A stretch of 64,000 bases of DNA from Paenibacillus riograndensis SBR5 (GCF_000981585.1 NZ_LN831776.1:7805903-7869902); one strand, 5' to 3'; positions 9,858 to 19,002 are shown, numbered from the stretch's first letter. Numbers and translations: made by a program. Notes: generated by a model from the letters alone, not told the origin.

Positions 9858-9885
9858 ATCGAACCACCCTCTTCATTTTAATGTT

Positions 9886-9906
9886 TGTTATATTACATAT
9901 ATAACA
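9886..9906. promoter_or_regulatory. Probable GntR operator
   Basis: A perfect inverted repeat TGTTATAT-5 bp-ATATAACA lies about 170 bp upstream of the GntR start. YtrA-type regulators bind such AT-rich palindromes in their own promoters. Confidence 0.6.
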
Positions 9907-9969
9907 GATGTTAAAATGATATGCAAGATCCAGTTGTAGATTCTTCCATCTTGCTTAGGTTAATGAAAA

Positions 9970-9997
9970 CAGCAGCTGATTTTCTGGTCAGCTGCCG
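9970..9997 (-). terminator. Minus-strand terminator after the 10.0-10.3 kb remnant
   Basis: Stem GCAGCTGA (9972-9979) pairs with TCAGCTGC (9988-9995) and is followed on the minus strand by TGTTTTCATT. Confidence 0.6.
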
Positions 9998-10005
9998 TGG
10001 TATTC

Positions 10006-10288
10006 TTATTCAACTATCCTGCCTACAAGACCCCTTTTTGCACAGACTATATTCATAATTTGAACGAATTCACTCTTATTAGAGCATGTTGCGACCGCAA
10101 TTGACTTCTGATTTGGTGAAGGAATAACCTCCGATAACTTTTTGATAAAATATCTATGGCAAAAGCAGCCGCATCGGAGATTTTTTGATTATCATCTGCC
10201 AAAAAGGGATGAAGTTGCTGTGTCCGGCCGCTTCAATTAAATTTTCATCAATTAATCCGATCTCCCTATATAACTCTTCTCTTTTCAT
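10006..10288 (-). pseudogene. Frameshifted small gene remnant
   Basis: An ATG at 10288 with a good AGAGGGGG binding site opens 'MKREELYREIGLIDENLIEAA', which resembles the first residues of anti-sigma-factor-like proteins. That frame stops after 44 codons. A coding-like stretch in another frame ('IPSPNQKSIAVATCSNKSEF', 'MNIVCAKRGLVGRIVE') continues to a stop at 10006. The pieces look like a gene with an internal deletion or frameshift. The family is uncertain. The remaining gap 10289-10439 shows only promoter-like AT-rich sequence. Confidence 0.4.
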
Positions 10289-10439
10289 ACGTTACCCCCT
10301 CTTTGTCTAAATGAACTCTAAGTTTATTTCTTGCCCTAAATAATATGGACTTCACTTTACTACTACTCATCTTAAATCTACCCAATCACTCCCTCTGACT
10401 CTTGCATAAATTGGAGTATTAAAAAGAGGAGTTGATCAT

Positions 10440-10865
10440 ATGGTACGTATCCTTGATAAAGCCGCCGTCCAGTCGCTTAGTCGCTTCAACCCGGCCAAAT
10501 CATTTACTATTCGGCGTTCCCCGCAAAAATCTGGCATAGCCACGATTGCAATACGGATTCCAGTGAATGCTCAACCAAACCGGGTAGATTTGATAGTATC
10601 TGTTGGTGTCAAAGGTATCACAGGCATTGGGCAGATTCGCTTTAGAGTCTTCCGTGGTAAAACAGAAATTTTCAACACACAGCAAGGTATCGAATCTACG
10701 GGTTCAGAGCAAAATTATATCGTTACCTTCCAAGCTGAAGATAGAAATGTGAAAGCAGGTACTCATACTTACACAGTCACAGCTGAAAACCGGACTGCAA
10801 ATACAAAAGTAGATGTTGTAGGACCCATATCATTTAGTGGGTTAGCTGTTAAAACCAGAAACTAA
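10440..10865 (+). CDS. Hypothetical beta-rich protein, 141 residues
   Basis: No family was recognised. GAGGAG lies 8 nt before the ATG. The sequence alternates polar and hydrophobic residues as in a beta-sandwich ('RVDLIVSVGVKGITGIGQIRFRVF', 'TYTVTAENRTANTKVDVVGP'), without a signal peptide or membrane helix. It could be a structural or spore-surface protein, since a Gly-rich protein is encoded nearby; this is only a guess. Confidence 0.65.
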   Translation: MVRILDKAAVQSLSRFNPAKSFTIRRSPQKSGIATIAIRIPVNAQPNRVDLIVSVGVKGITGIGQIRFRVFRGKTEIFNTQQGIESTGSEQNYIVTFQAEDRNVKAGTHTYTVTAENRTANTKVDVVGPISFSGLAVKTRN

Positions 10866-10952
10866 CAGCACTTCTTATCATCGACGTCACACGCAAATGG
10901 ACGGGCCATACCCAGAATTGGAGCTAATGTTCCATTCCAGTCTCATCTTTAA

Positions 10953-10979
10953 GGCCATCCTTTGTGGGATGGCCGTTTC
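10953..10979 (+). terminator. Terminator of the 141-residue gene
   Basis: GGCCATCC (10953-10960) pairs with GGATGGCC (10967-10974), followed by GTTTCTG. It is the same hairpin that follows the rlmH-end repeats at 5959 and 47969, preceded here only by CTTTAA and no core. Confidence 0.7.
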
Positions 10980-10991
10980 TGTATACGGTGT

Positions 10992-12419
10992 TTATGGAGT
11001 CATTTCAAAAACAGTACCTTGGTTAAAATCAGCAACTTTCATGGAGCCATATACCCCTAAGTATAGTCTGGTTTGATCCAGATTTGTTCCTAAGCTTACA
11101 TAATAAGCGGACCCCGACCCAAAATTATAATCGGTTTCAATAATACTAAAGTCATTTAATTTACAATCTGTTTGTCCCCTGGCATAAGCTAAAAACCCTC
11201 TAACGGGAGGGTGAACCCCTTCATCCCTGGCAAGATCGGTAAACACAACGCTTCCTGTTAAACCGGGGATGCCATTCCCCAAATAAGCCTGAACTCCTGT
11301 AAGCGCGGTTCCTCCCAACTTATCAGGCCGGGGATCTTTATGAAAATAACTGATTAGAGGCTGAAGACGCCTCACTGAGGTTTCTACTGCTTCATTGTAA
11401 TAAGCAATAGTCTTCTCATCCAAAGTTGGGCTTGCAGCGCAGCCCTTTATAACCGTAGTCGGAAATGCACCTTCCCACCCCCGCCAGCCAAGGTTAATCA
11501 GTCCCTCTTGGCCAAGCTCAGAGTTCCCTAATGAAGCCTGAACAAGCTGGGTGACCGGGATTGGCTTATAATGAACGAATGAAAAAATCGACTCGACCAA
11601 GTCCTGTCCGACATTCCCCACATATTTGATATACCGGTTATAAACCTTTTCGAATGAAATGCCTGGTACATTGCGAACGCCCTTGGCAATTACCGTAAGC
11701 GTTTCTTGAATAGGTACGGGAAGTTCATTAAACCGGGTAGCTACGGGCGGATTATAGATCAGCGTTTCCTCAACTACATCAATTTCAATAATCTTACCCG
11801 CTATTTCCATATTATCTTGACTTAAATTAAATGGATCAAAGCCTGATCCGCCATCTCCAGTTGTTAAAACAAGCTTTCCAGTTTCAGGTGAAAAGTTTAA
11901 GCTATTGACGCCATTATGATTAAGAAATGGTCTCCTTAGGTTAAGTAATGTCCGCCGTCTTTGAGGTTGGCCATTCGGTTGTAAACTCCATTCTTCAACT
12001 GTATCGATATGATCATAATACATTTCTCTATTCGTCCACCTGAGGTTTAAAGTTCCGGAATCACACGGGTTAGGCTTAAAAGATTCAAGCGGAGCACCCG
12101 GAATTGCACCTGGACCTTGGGTCCCGGCTACGGAAAAATGAAGATAGAACAGACCGTTATAATAAAAATCGGGATGAAACGCTAACCCTAACAACCCCCG
12201 CTCATCATACCCTCCTCTAGAACCGCCTAGTTTTATGATTCGAGGGCGAATATCTAAAAAAGTCCTTATAACTCCGTCTCCTATGTAAAAGATCTCTCCT
12301 ACTTGGGTTGCAATAAATAATCTTTCAATTGAATCCCCTGGAAGTATAGCTGTTTTCAAAACAGTGGGCATATTGATCTTACTTACAATGGGCTGTAAAC
12401 TAACCTTTACTTTTTTCAA
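10992..12419 (-). CDS. Glucose/sorbosone dehydrogenase-fold protein (PQQ-type beta-propeller)
   Basis: 475 residues with the soluble aldose dehydrogenase propeller signature: 'ERLFIATQVGEIFYI' start, 'RGLLGLAFHPDFYYNGLFYLHFS', 'NHNGVNSLNFSPETGKLVLTTGDGG' (catalytic-His region) and 'GLINLGWRGWEGAFP'. It would oxidise a sugar using PQQ if the active site is intact. No signal peptide is seen, which is unusual for the family. The start is TTG at 12419, with a distant GGGGGTG binding site, so the exact start is uncertain. Confidence 0.8.
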   Translation of the reverse strand: MKKVKVSLQPIVSKINMPTVLKTAILPGDSIERLFIATQVGEIFYIGDGVIRTFLDIRPRIIKLGGSRGGYDERGLLGLAFHPDFYYNGLFYLHFSVAGTQGPGAIPGAPLESFKPNPCDSGTLNLRWTNREMYYDHIDTVEEWSLQPNGQPQRRRTLLNLRRPFLNHNGVNSLNFSPETGKLVLTTGDGGSGFDPFNLSQDNMEIAGKIIEIDVVEETLIYNPPVATRFNELPVPIQETLTVIAKGVRNVPGISFEKVYNRYIKYVGNVGQDLVESIFSFVHYKPIPVTQLVQASLGNSELGQEGLINLGWRGWEGAFPTTVIKGCAASPTLDEKTIAYYNEAVETSVRRLQPLISYFHKDPRPDKLGGTALTGVQAYLGNGIPGLTGSVVFTDLARDEGVHPPVRGFLAYARGQTDCKLNDFSIIETDYNFGSGSAYYVSLGTNLDQTRLYLGVYGSMKVADFNQGTVFEMTP

Positions 12420-12561
12420 CTAACTTTTGCACCCCCTACTCTTATTTCCCCCTTTTAGAAATATGATTAGAACAATTCCTTTAGTACCAGCCACACACTT
12501 AAACTGCCATCCTGTAATGAAGCATCGAGGTGTTCATGCAGCTACTGCCGAAACGGCGGAA

Positions 12562-12592
12562 GGGGCTTTTGCTGTGAATCGGCAAAAGCCCC
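12562..12592. terminator. Hairpin GGGGCTTTTGC / GCAAAAGCCCC
   Basis: An 11-bp perfect stem with a 9-nt loop lies between the GSDH gene and the Gly-rich gene and probably terminates the latter. The preceding AAACGGCGGAAGGGGC is shared with the large hairpin at 27270-27309, so it also belongs to a dispersed hairpin family. Confidence 0.6.
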
Positions 12593-12662
12593 CCTCGAGG
12601 TACACCATTATTTTGTAGTATGAAAAAAACCGCAGCATCCGCCAGTCAGGCGTTCAAAAGCC

Positions 12663-13031
12663 TTAGAAGCACGTGAACGAGCGAATCTGATTCAAATCAA
12701 TGCCGAAGTACCCCCAGAAGAAACCAAACCATCTGAACCCTGCAATTGAAGTACGCCCGACGAATACCGGGAAAAACCAGAATTGCTCGCCATTATTCAG
12801 CCAAATGTATGTGTTGCGGAATAGGCAGCGTCTGATCCCTCCGGGGTCGATGGCAAATGTGGTAGCCTGCATTTGCGGTACGAATTGCGGTGGAGGCGCT
12901 GTCGGCGCTTGAACACCCCCTGGTGCACCCCCCGGAAACCCGCCCGGAAACCCCGGCCCTCCCGGCACGCCAGGCCCACCCGGGAATCCCGAAAACCCTC
13001 CGCCAGGTCCTGGTGTTGGAAAAACCCCCAT
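12663..13031 (-). CDS. Gly/Pro-rich protein with hydrophobic aromatic C-terminus
   Basis: 122 residues. Residues 5-45 are Gly-Pro-rich and partly collagen-like (GFPGGPGVPGGPGFPGG). The last ~60 residues hold Cys, Trp and Phe ('CLFRNTYIWLNNGEQFWFF', 'FRWFGFFWGYFGIDLNQI'). AAAGGAGTGA precedes the ATG. Such proteins are frequent on spore surfaces of Bacillales; here that is an inference from composition alone. Confidence 0.75.
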   Translation of the reverse strand: MGVFPTPGPGGGFSGFPGGPGVPGGPGFPGGFPGGAPGGVQAPTAPPPQFVPQMQATTFAIDPGGIRRCLFRNTYIWLNNGEQFWFFPVFVGRTSIAGFRWFGFFWGYFGIDLNQIRSFTCF

Positions 13032-13141
13032 ATGTGATCACTCCTTTCAATGAGTAGGCATAATCATCATATGCATTCGCGGAAAGGGCGCTTGGGTGAA
13101 AGCCCAGTTTAAAAACCGTCCTTTTCAAAAGACTTCAAACG

Positions 13142-13304
13142 AAACAACACGAGTGCATATCACACTACGTGTTGTTTTCTTTATAACCCATTAACCTACT
13201 TAGCCCGGTGGACCGTCAGATTGACCCGATTGGTCTCACACATAAATGTGGAGAGGTGAACAGGCTCATCATTTGCAAAAGCAATTTTTAAAGCGCTTTT
13301 GCAA
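13142..13304. terminator. Two hairpins between the subtilase gene and the Gly-rich gene
   Basis: Hairpin 1: AAACAACACG (13142-13151) with CGTGTTGTTT (13168-13177). Hairpin 2: TTGCAAAAGC (13273-13282) with GCTTTTGCAA (13295-13304), 30 nt after the subtilase stop. They probably end the subtilase transcript. The rest of 13032-13334 shows nothing else. Confidence 0.5.
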
Positions 13305-13334
13305 TCGCGTTTTTAGAGAATAAAATGGAGATTA

Positions 13335-14504
13335 TTATTTCCAGGCAGTCTGATCTACGGCCTCTTTAGCTTGCACTATCCCATGACCATACTCCGGGAC
13401 CACTCCCAACGGTTCTGCTGTTGACTCCAAAATATCGGCGACCTCGCCCGGGCTAAGCTTTTTGTTCTTATCCAAAATCAGTGCGGCAACACCGGTTACA
13501 TGTGGAGCGGCCATAGATGTCCCCGATTTCATCCCGTACTGATTACTTGGCAGCGTGCTTAATACTTTTACACCGGGAGCCACGAGGTCTAAATCCGGAC
13601 CTTTAGCAGAAAAAAATGCCCTTTTGTTACTCGAGTCAATCGCCCCGACTGCAATTGCCGTAGAGTACCTTGCCGGATACAAGATTGTGTCATCACCCAT
13701 ATACCCATCGTTACCTGCAGCTGCAATGATAAGGATACCTGCATCATACGCCTCTTGGATTTTTTCCTCCAGAATTTGTGATGGATTCTCACCGCCAAAG
13801 CTGATATTAATAATATCCATTTTGTGCTTGATGGCCCAATCAATTCCCTCGATAAGGGTGAAATAGGAGCCCCGGCCACCCTGATCTAATACTTTGATTG
13901 CATAGATATCGGCCATTGGTGCGACTCCAACCACACCTTCTCCATTCATCGACGCGGCGATAATACCAGCAACGTGGGTACCGTGGCCAAAATCATCATC
14001 ATAGTTTTCAGAATTCGTGATAAAAGAGTATCCGCTCTTCACCTTCACATCTGAATGCTGGCTATACCCGGAATCTAGCACGGCGATCTTCACACCCTTG
14101 CCTGTGTATCCTTCTTGCTGTGCTTCAATAGCATGGATATTTTGAATGCCGTAAGGGATCGTTTCCGTTACACTTTCTATCTTCTCAGCTTCGACCTCTG
14201 TCTTTACTTCATAGTTCGGTTCAATATATTGGACATCTGGACTATTCTTCAGTTCGTAAAGAGAGGACCCGGATAGCTCGGCCATAACTATATCCCCTGA
14301 CTCACTTATCTTCTTAAGCTTCCCTCCCAGCTTCTCAATAACATCATTCGGGGGAGTCGTCACACTGTTTAATTTCACCAGATACGTTCCATCGTAAGTT
14401 TTCGCAATGCTTGGATCACTAGATTCAGAAGCTGCTAATGCCCCCGCACTTGTTAACATAACAGTAATCAGACAAAAAGAACTAAGAAGACGGATTATTT
14501 TCAT
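13335..14504 (-). CDS. Secreted subtilisin-like serine protease (S8)
   Basis: 389 residues: signal peptide (1-24), I9-type inhibitor propeptide (about 38-100), then the S8 catalytic domain. The triad is clear: Asp144 ('AVLDSGY'), His174 ('DFGHGTHVAG') and Ser330 ('GTSMAAPH'), with oxyanion Asn265 ('AAAGNDG'). It is made as a zymogen and acts outside the cell. It lies 20 nt downstream of the stalk-domain gene, so the two are cotranscribed. Confidence 0.95.
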   Translation of the reverse strand: MKIIRLLSSFCLITVMLTSAGALAASESSDPSIAKTYDGTYLVKLNSVTTPPNDVIEKLGGKLKKISESGDIVMAELSGSSLYELKNSPDVQYIEPNYEVKTEVEAEKIESVTETIPYGIQNIHAIEAQQEGYTGKGVKIAVLDSGYSQHSDVKVKSGYSFITNSENYDDDFGHGTHVAGIIAASMNGEGVVGVAPMADIYAIKVLDQGGRGSYFTLIEGIDWAIKHKMDIINISFGGENPSQILEEKIQEAYDAGILIIAAAGNDGYMGDDTILYPARYSTAIAVGAIDSSNKRAFFSAKGPDLDLVAPGVKVLSTLPSNQYGMKSGTSMAAPHVTGVAALILDKNKKLSPGEVADILESTAEPLGVVPEYGHGIVQAKEAVDQTAWK

Positions 14505-14524
14505 TCTATGTTCCTCCAGGCTGG

Positions 14525-15214
14525 TTATTTGTGATGTAAAATAGCATCGGCAATATCAATCGTAAGATCCGATCCGGTGTCCCTTGTATACAAGATTTGC
14601 AACGTGGAAACCCCAGATAAATCGACTTCGAATCGTTTAGGCTGGTCCCCACCCTTCAAGTTCGTGAAGCTAAGTAATTCTCTATTGTCCCCTATAATTT
14701 TCAACGTCCCTAATGCTGTACTGTTTTTGGTGGAATCATCAATTCCCAAAAAGCCATCAAATTTGGAGTATTGGCCTGCAAGGTTAAATTGAAGCATCCC
14801 TTGATTGCTCTTTTCGGGAAAAGAAACTTTATAGCCTCTATGGCTGTATTTGTTGCCCCCAATATTAGCAACACCAATTTCAAACTTTAAATCCCCCTCA
14901 ACTCTAGTGGGTATCTGGTGCGAGAAGTAATCATCAGCATTACCTTTCCCGATCCAAACCGTGCTTTTGGCATCGTCCCATTCGATATCTTTATTCAACG
15001 ATTTACTGACAAACCGCAAAGGAACGTAGATCGAACCTTGATAAATAAACCCTTCCGATCCTTGCGGAGGCTTTTTCTCGATTCCGTCGAACATATACGT
15101 GATTTTCCTAAGATAGATTCCGGCCATCGTTGGCTCCATCGCATAAGCGCTTGTTCCTGTGATGAGCAAGCAAGCGAAAAAACCAAATATAAAGCTTTTC
15201 ACTTTTCCTAACAT
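14525..15214 (-). CDS. Secreted stalk-domain (copper amine oxidase N1-like) plus NPCBM-like protein
   Basis: 229 residues with a signal peptide ending near 'SAYAMEP'. Residues ~30-95 match the stalk/Cu-amine-oxidase N1-like domain common in Paenibacillus ('GSIYVPLRFVSKSLNKDIEWD'). Residues ~110-229 resemble an NPCBM carbohydrate-binding domain ('GGNKYSHRGYKVSFPEKS', 'FDGFLGIDDSTKNS'). It forms an operon with the subtilase; a wall-attached binding role is likely. Confidence 0.8.
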   Translation of the reverse strand: MLGKVKSFIFGFFACLLITGTSAYAMEPTMAGIYLRKITYMFDGIEKKPPQGSEGFIYQGSIYVPLRFVSKSLNKDIEWDDAKSTVWIGKGNADDYFSHQIPTRVEGDLKFEIGVANIGGNKYSHRGYKVSFPEKSNQGMLQFNLAGQYSKFDGFLGIDDSTKNSTALGTLKIIGDNRELLSFTNLKGGDQPKRFEVDLSGVSTLQILYTRDTGSDLTIDIADAILHHK

Positions 15215-15270
15215 TAACCCTATCTCCCTTTAGCAAATAAAGTAGTTTCATAAGATGAACATGGTGAACG

Positions 15271-15308
15271 CGGAAAAGAGATTGCTTAGAAAAGCAATCT
15301 CTTTTCCG
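15271..15308 (-). terminator. Terminator of the secreted 168-residue gene
   Basis: A perfect 17-bp stem (15271-15287 with 15292-15308) has the loop AGAA; the descending arm ends CTCTTTTCCG on either strand. It lies 14 nt after the stop codon at 15323. Confidence 0.85.
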
Positions 15309-15322
15309 TTATTTCAATCCAT

Positions 15323-15829
15323 TTAGAACGCACGGATCGCCGATTGGAAACCGTATTCATAGCCACCGGAGCCATCTTTGGAAACAATGCGAACAACGAA
15401 GTTTGTATCCTTGGAAGGCGCAGGGATTTCGGTAAGCACCGTCCAATTATTAGAGGCAGAAGTAGATCCGCTTGCATACAAGCTGGTCGTGTTGTAATCA
15501 GCATCAGCATAATAAATTTTAATCGTCAAACCTTTTTTTCCTTCGTCAAGCAGGTAATAGCGAATGGTATTCCCCATCGACGTACTGTAGCTTTCGTAGT
15601 AATCGTTTTCTCCACCACTATTCACGAAGGTATCTTCGGAATGAATCAACTCTTGTGCAGTTACATCGCCGAAGCCCTGGATCGTTCTGGCTTTATCAAC
15701 TTTGAAAGCCTTCGACTGTGTGGAGGAGCTTGTTACATCTGTAGGATTGGACTGTGCAAATCCACTCATAGGTATTGCCAGGGATAAAGCTGCAACCGTT
15801 GCCAAAACAACAAACAAGCGTTTTTTCAT
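15323..15829 (-). CDS. Secreted hypothetical protein, 168 residues
   Basis: A clear signal peptide (KKR, hydrophobic core, cleavage near 'SGFAQS') precedes a beta-rich mature part ('ENDYYESYSTSMGNTIRYYL', 'NFVVRIVSKDGSGGYEYGFQ'). The ATG at 15829 has AGGAGG 12 nt upstream; 22 further codons are open upstream without a better start. No family was recognised. It is monocistronic. Confidence 0.75.
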   Translation of the reverse strand: MKKRLFVVLATVAALSLAIPMSGFAQSNPTDVTSSSTQSKAFKVDKARTIQGFGDVTAQELIHSEDTFVNSGGENDYYESYSTSMGNTIRYYLLDEGKKGLTIKIYYADADYNTTSLYASGSTSASNNWTVLTEIPAPSKDTNFVVRIVSKDGSGGYEYGFQSAIRAF

Positions 15830-15959
15830 AGTTTTCCGGTTCCTCCTAATAATTAAATATTGGCGTACCGCGAGTACAGCACCATAATATACCATTTATT
15901 CATAGATTTCAATATAAAAAGTCAATATTTTCTATACTCTGGAATAATTATTACAGTTC

Positions 15960-16643
15960 CTAACGCGCCTGCTCCTTGATCACCTGCTCAATCCCGAGCA
16001 GAATCAGCTTCAAGCCGAACTCAAATGCCCCGTCGGTCCCCATCAGCTCGAACAGTCCGTTCGTGAACAGCCTCCGAAACAGTCCCGCATCCGTGTCGCT
16101 CATCGAGTCCAGAAGGCGAATCACCTCCTCACCCGGAGCCGCTCCCTGCTCCTTAAGGATCGCGGAGACATTGCGCTCATGCTGATAATCGTCCAGAACA
16201 AAGTAGAAAACATAGTTCACAAGCGTAGTCACCACTTGCATTTTCTGCGCTTGCTCAAGCGGCGTCGATTCCACGCAGAGCAGCATACGGTTCGTGAACC
16301 GGATGATGTCCGGTTCGTGGGGCAGCGTCATCATCATCAGCTGCGTAGAGCAGGGATACCGGCTGAGCACGCTCCGTACGGTTACGGCAAGCCCTGTCAG
16401 CTGCTCCTTCCAGTCCCCCTCGGAGTGGAACTCCTCCAGGATTATCTTCGATACCTGATTGGCCAGGCGCTGGTAAAGATTTTGTTTGCTCTTGAAGTAC
16501 CAGTACAGGGAGGGAGCCTGAATCCCCAGCCTGTCGGCCAATCGTCTCATGCTGAATTTCTCGATGTCCTCCTCTCCAAGAAGCTCCCACGAGGCTTCCA
16601 GAATCCTGTCCTCCGAAATTTGAGGCTGCTGCTTTTTCATCAT
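15960..16643 (-). CDS. TetR/AcrR-family repressor with TetR_C-like ligand domain
   Basis: 227 residues. The N-terminal HTH is 'FSMRRLADRLGIQAPSLYWYFKSKQNL', as in TetR proper, and the C-terminal domain fits drug-sensing TetR proteins. The gene is divergent from the MATE pump, and three TCTAACA-type sites lie between them. It very probably represses the pump and itself until a substrate binds. Confidence 0.9.
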   Translation of the reverse strand: MMKKQQPQISEDRILEASWELLGEEDIEKFSMRRLADRLGIQAPSLYWYFKSKQNLYQRLANQVSKIILEEFHSEGDWKEQLTGLAVTVRSVLSRYPCSTQLMMMTLPHEPDIIRFTNRMLLCVESTPLEQAQKMQVVTTLVNYVFYFVLDDYQHERNVSAILKEQGAAPGEEVIRLLDSMSDTDAGLFRRLFTNGLFELMGTDGAFEFGLKLILLGIEQVIKEQAR

Positions 16644-16657
16644 TATCCGCCCTTTTA

Positions 16658-16741
16658 TCTAACAGTGTAAGTTTATGCTTTACAGGTTTATAGGTTCATG
16701 ATATCATCTAACACTGTAAGGTTCAATCTAACACTGTTAGA
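16658..16741. promoter_or_regulatory. Three TetR operator sites between the tetR-like and MATE genes
   Basis: TCTAACAGTGTAA (16658-16670), TCTAACACTGTAAG (16707-16720) and the full palindrome TCTAACACTGTTAGA (16727-16741) share one half-site. Their position between divergent genes is that of repressor sites. Confidence 0.8.
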
Positions 16742-16772
16742 CTAGAAAAAACAAAGAAAGAAGTGATCCAAC

Positions 16773-18125
16773 ATGGATGCAGAAAACCTCTATTACTTTG
16801 AAAAAGCACCGGTCGCAAAGGCCGTAGCTCACTTCGCTGTACCGATGATGTTAGGCACATCAATGAATGTCATATACTCCATCTTGAATGCCTATTTCCT
16901 TGGTACACTCCATAATACTGCTATGTTAACCGCACTCGCACTAACCTTGCCGTTATTCGCAATCATTATGGCGCTGGGCAATTTGATTGGCATGGGCAGC
17001 GGCACATTCATCTCCCGTTTGCTGGGGGAGAAGAGATATGATGACGTAAAGCATGTGTCTTCATTCGCTTTTTACAGCAGTTTAGTTCTCGGACTTATCC
17101 TGATGGCTGTGGGTCTCCCATTGATCGAACTAATCGTACACGGCCTGGGGGCAACGCCTGACTCCTTCGGATTCACGAAGGACTATGTCACGGTTATGCT
17201 TATCGGTTCACCATTTGTCGTATTATTCTTCACGCTGGAGAATCTCGTGCGCTCTGAGGGTGCAGCCATGACGTCTATGATCGGTATGATTCTCAGTGTT
17301 GTTGTAAATATCATTCTTGATGCGCTCGTCATCTTCGTGTTCCACTGGGACGTGATCGGCGTTGCGTCGGCTACGGTCATTTCCAACTTGGTTGCGAGTA
17401 TATATTACGCCTTCCATATGGGATCTAAGAGCCAATTCTTAACGATCTCCGTAAAATGGTTCAAGGCTACCAAGGACATTCTGGGCAATGTATTCAAAAT
17501 CGGAGTTCCGGTCTTTATTATGAGCATCTTTTTGGGCGCAATGTCGCTCATCTTTAACCATTTCCTTGTCGAATATGGGGATGCAGCCGTGGCGGCTTAC
17601 GGAATTTCATCACGTTTATTGCAGTTTCCTGAGTTTATTCTGATGGGTTTATGCGAGGGAGTTGTGCCGCTCATTGCCTTCTCTTTTACAGCGGATAAAT
17701 TGCGCATGAAGAATACCATTGGATTTACGATTAAAGCAATCGTGGGGCTAGCCGTCGTATTCGGCATCGTTGTCTATTTGATTTCCGACCATTTAATTGG
17801 TCTTTTTACAAACGACCCGCAATTAATTGAAATGGGCAGCTACATTCTGCATGTAACGTTCCTATCCTTGTTCATTACAGGGATGACCACTCTGTTTACC
17901 GGGGTCTTCCAGGCAACAGCGCAAGGAACAGCCGCGTTTATTATGTCAATTATTCAAGGAGTTACGCTGATTCCTGTGCTTTATATCGCCAATCAAATGA
18001 ACGGCTTCCACGGGGTGGTCTGGTCGCTTGTCATTGCGGATGCCGCTGCCTTCCTTGTCGGTGCCGTCATGCTGTATGTTCTGCGGAACAAATTGCAGCC
18101 GGAATTGGAAAGTTTAGTACAGTAG
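16773..18125 (+). CDS. MATE-family multidrug efflux transporter
   Basis: 450 residues with 12 predicted membrane helices in two MatE halves ('AVPMMLGTSMNVIYSILNAYFLG'; 'KIGVPVFIMSIFLGAMSLIFNHF'). It is related to MepA-like sodium- or proton-driven drug exporters. It is controlled by the divergent TetR protein. A strong terminator follows. Confidence 0.93.
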   Translation: MDAENLYYFEKAPVAKAVAHFAVPMMLGTSMNVIYSILNAYFLGTLHNTAMLTALALTLPLFAIIMALGNLIGMGSGTFISRLLGEKRYDDVKHVSSFAFYSSLVLGLILMAVGLPLIELIVHGLGATPDSFGFTKDYVTVMLIGSPFVVLFFTLENLVRSEGAAMTSMIGMILSVVVNIILDALVIFVFHWDVIGVASATVISNLVASIYYAFHMGSKSQFLTISVKWFKATKDILGNVFKIGVPVFIMSIFLGAMSLIFNHFLVEYGDAAVAAYGISSRLLQFPEFILMGLCEGVVPLIAFSFTADKLRMKNTIGFTIKAIVGLAVVFGIVVYLISDHLIGLFTNDPQLIEMGSYILHVTFLSLFITGMTTLFTGVFQATAQGTAAFIMSIIQGVTLIPVLYIANQMNGFHGVVWSLVIADAAAFLVGAVMLYVLRNKLQPELESLVQ

Positions 18126-18153
18126 AATTGATACCCCGCCGCCTCTAAAAGCA

Positions 18154-18206
18154 AGAAGGTACGGAAAAGCCGGTTCATTACCGGGTTTTCCGTACCTTCT
18201 CTTTCT
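18154..18206 (+). terminator. Terminator after the MATE gene
   Basis: The stem AGAAGGTACGGAAAA (18154-18168) pairs perfectly with 18186-18200 and is followed by CTTTCT. It can serve both convergent genes. Confidence 0.88.
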
Positions 18207-18209
18207 GGT

Positions 18210-18590
18210 CTAAATCAACGCGTCGAAATGTCCCTCCGAGTTCACCGTCGCCGTCCGGGGATCAGTTAGACCGTTGCCTTTAAGGCTCCCCTCTGCTTCA
18301 GTCCGCCAGAACGGGAGATGGTCTTGAAGCGGAGAAACCGGTACGAAATTGACCGGGGCGCTGCTCCCGCCTTTCTGCACCAGTCTAGCCTCCAGCAGCC
18401 GGATTTGCCGCTGCAGCTGCTCCCGGAGATAGGGAGTCTGCATCTTGCTGCCCTGCGCCGCGTTCGCCTTGTCCAGCTCCATCATCAGCTGGTTTCGCTG
18501 CTTCTCCAGGGAACTGACATCGCTCTGTGTTCCGCCGTAAGGTGCAATGTTTTGTACTGGGCTGATACCTGATACTGCTTGTGCCGCCAT
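18210..18590 (-). CDS. FlxA-like coiled-coil protein
   Basis: 126 residues with a central heptad-rich segment ('SSLEKQRNQLMMELDKANAA', 'REQLQRQIRLLEARL') typical of FlxA-like proteins, of unknown role. The ATG at 18590 has GGAGGG 7 nt upstream, so the longer frame to 18620 was not used. The upstream stretch 18591-18899 shows no gene, only sequence leading to the promoter of the next mini-gene. Confidence 0.65.
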   Translation of the reverse strand: MAAQAVSGISPVQNIAPYGGTQSDVSSLEKQRNQLMMELDKANAAQGSKMQTPYLREQLQRQIRLLEARLVQKGGSSAPVNFVPVSPLQDHLPFWRTEAEGSLKGNGLTDPRTATVNSEGHFDALI

Positions 18591-18899
18591 GATTGGTCCC
18601 TCCGTCTCCTTGGCTCCCACGTTGAATCAAGCCAATTCAAAAGTTCTAATCCTCTCTATTACCCGGCCATCCCCGCCATGACAACATTCCAGGCCGCATA
18701 TCTGCAATAATCGTCGTATAGTCTCAGCCAGAAGCTTTTTTCGGTCATACCAAAAGACCCACCGAAGCTCTTTCCCGAACCCGCTATCCCACATATCATG
18801 CAAAAAAATGCAAATAAGAGTACGTGATTCTAATCACAACCTGGAATAACTGGACGTGTATACTCTTATAGAGTAAAGATCATCATGGGAGGTTCTAGC

Positions 18900-18989
18900 A
18901 TGGGGCGATATGAAGAGCAAATTACATTAGACCAGCCATTTGTCCCGAATTTCTCGAAAAAGGCAGCCGTTGGGAAAAATCGAAAATAG
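18900..18989 (+). CDS. Candidate 29-residue small protein
   Basis: ATG at 18900 has GGGAGG 8 nt upstream and TATACT plus TATAGAGT promoter-like boxes before it. The product is MGRYEEQITLDQPFVPNFSK followed by nine basic residues. It ends 14 nt before the convergent stop of the response regulator. No family is known to me. Confidence 0.45.
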   Translation: MGRYEEQITLDQPFVPNFSKKAAVGKNRK

Positions 18990-19002
18990 TCAAAAGACTC
19001 CA

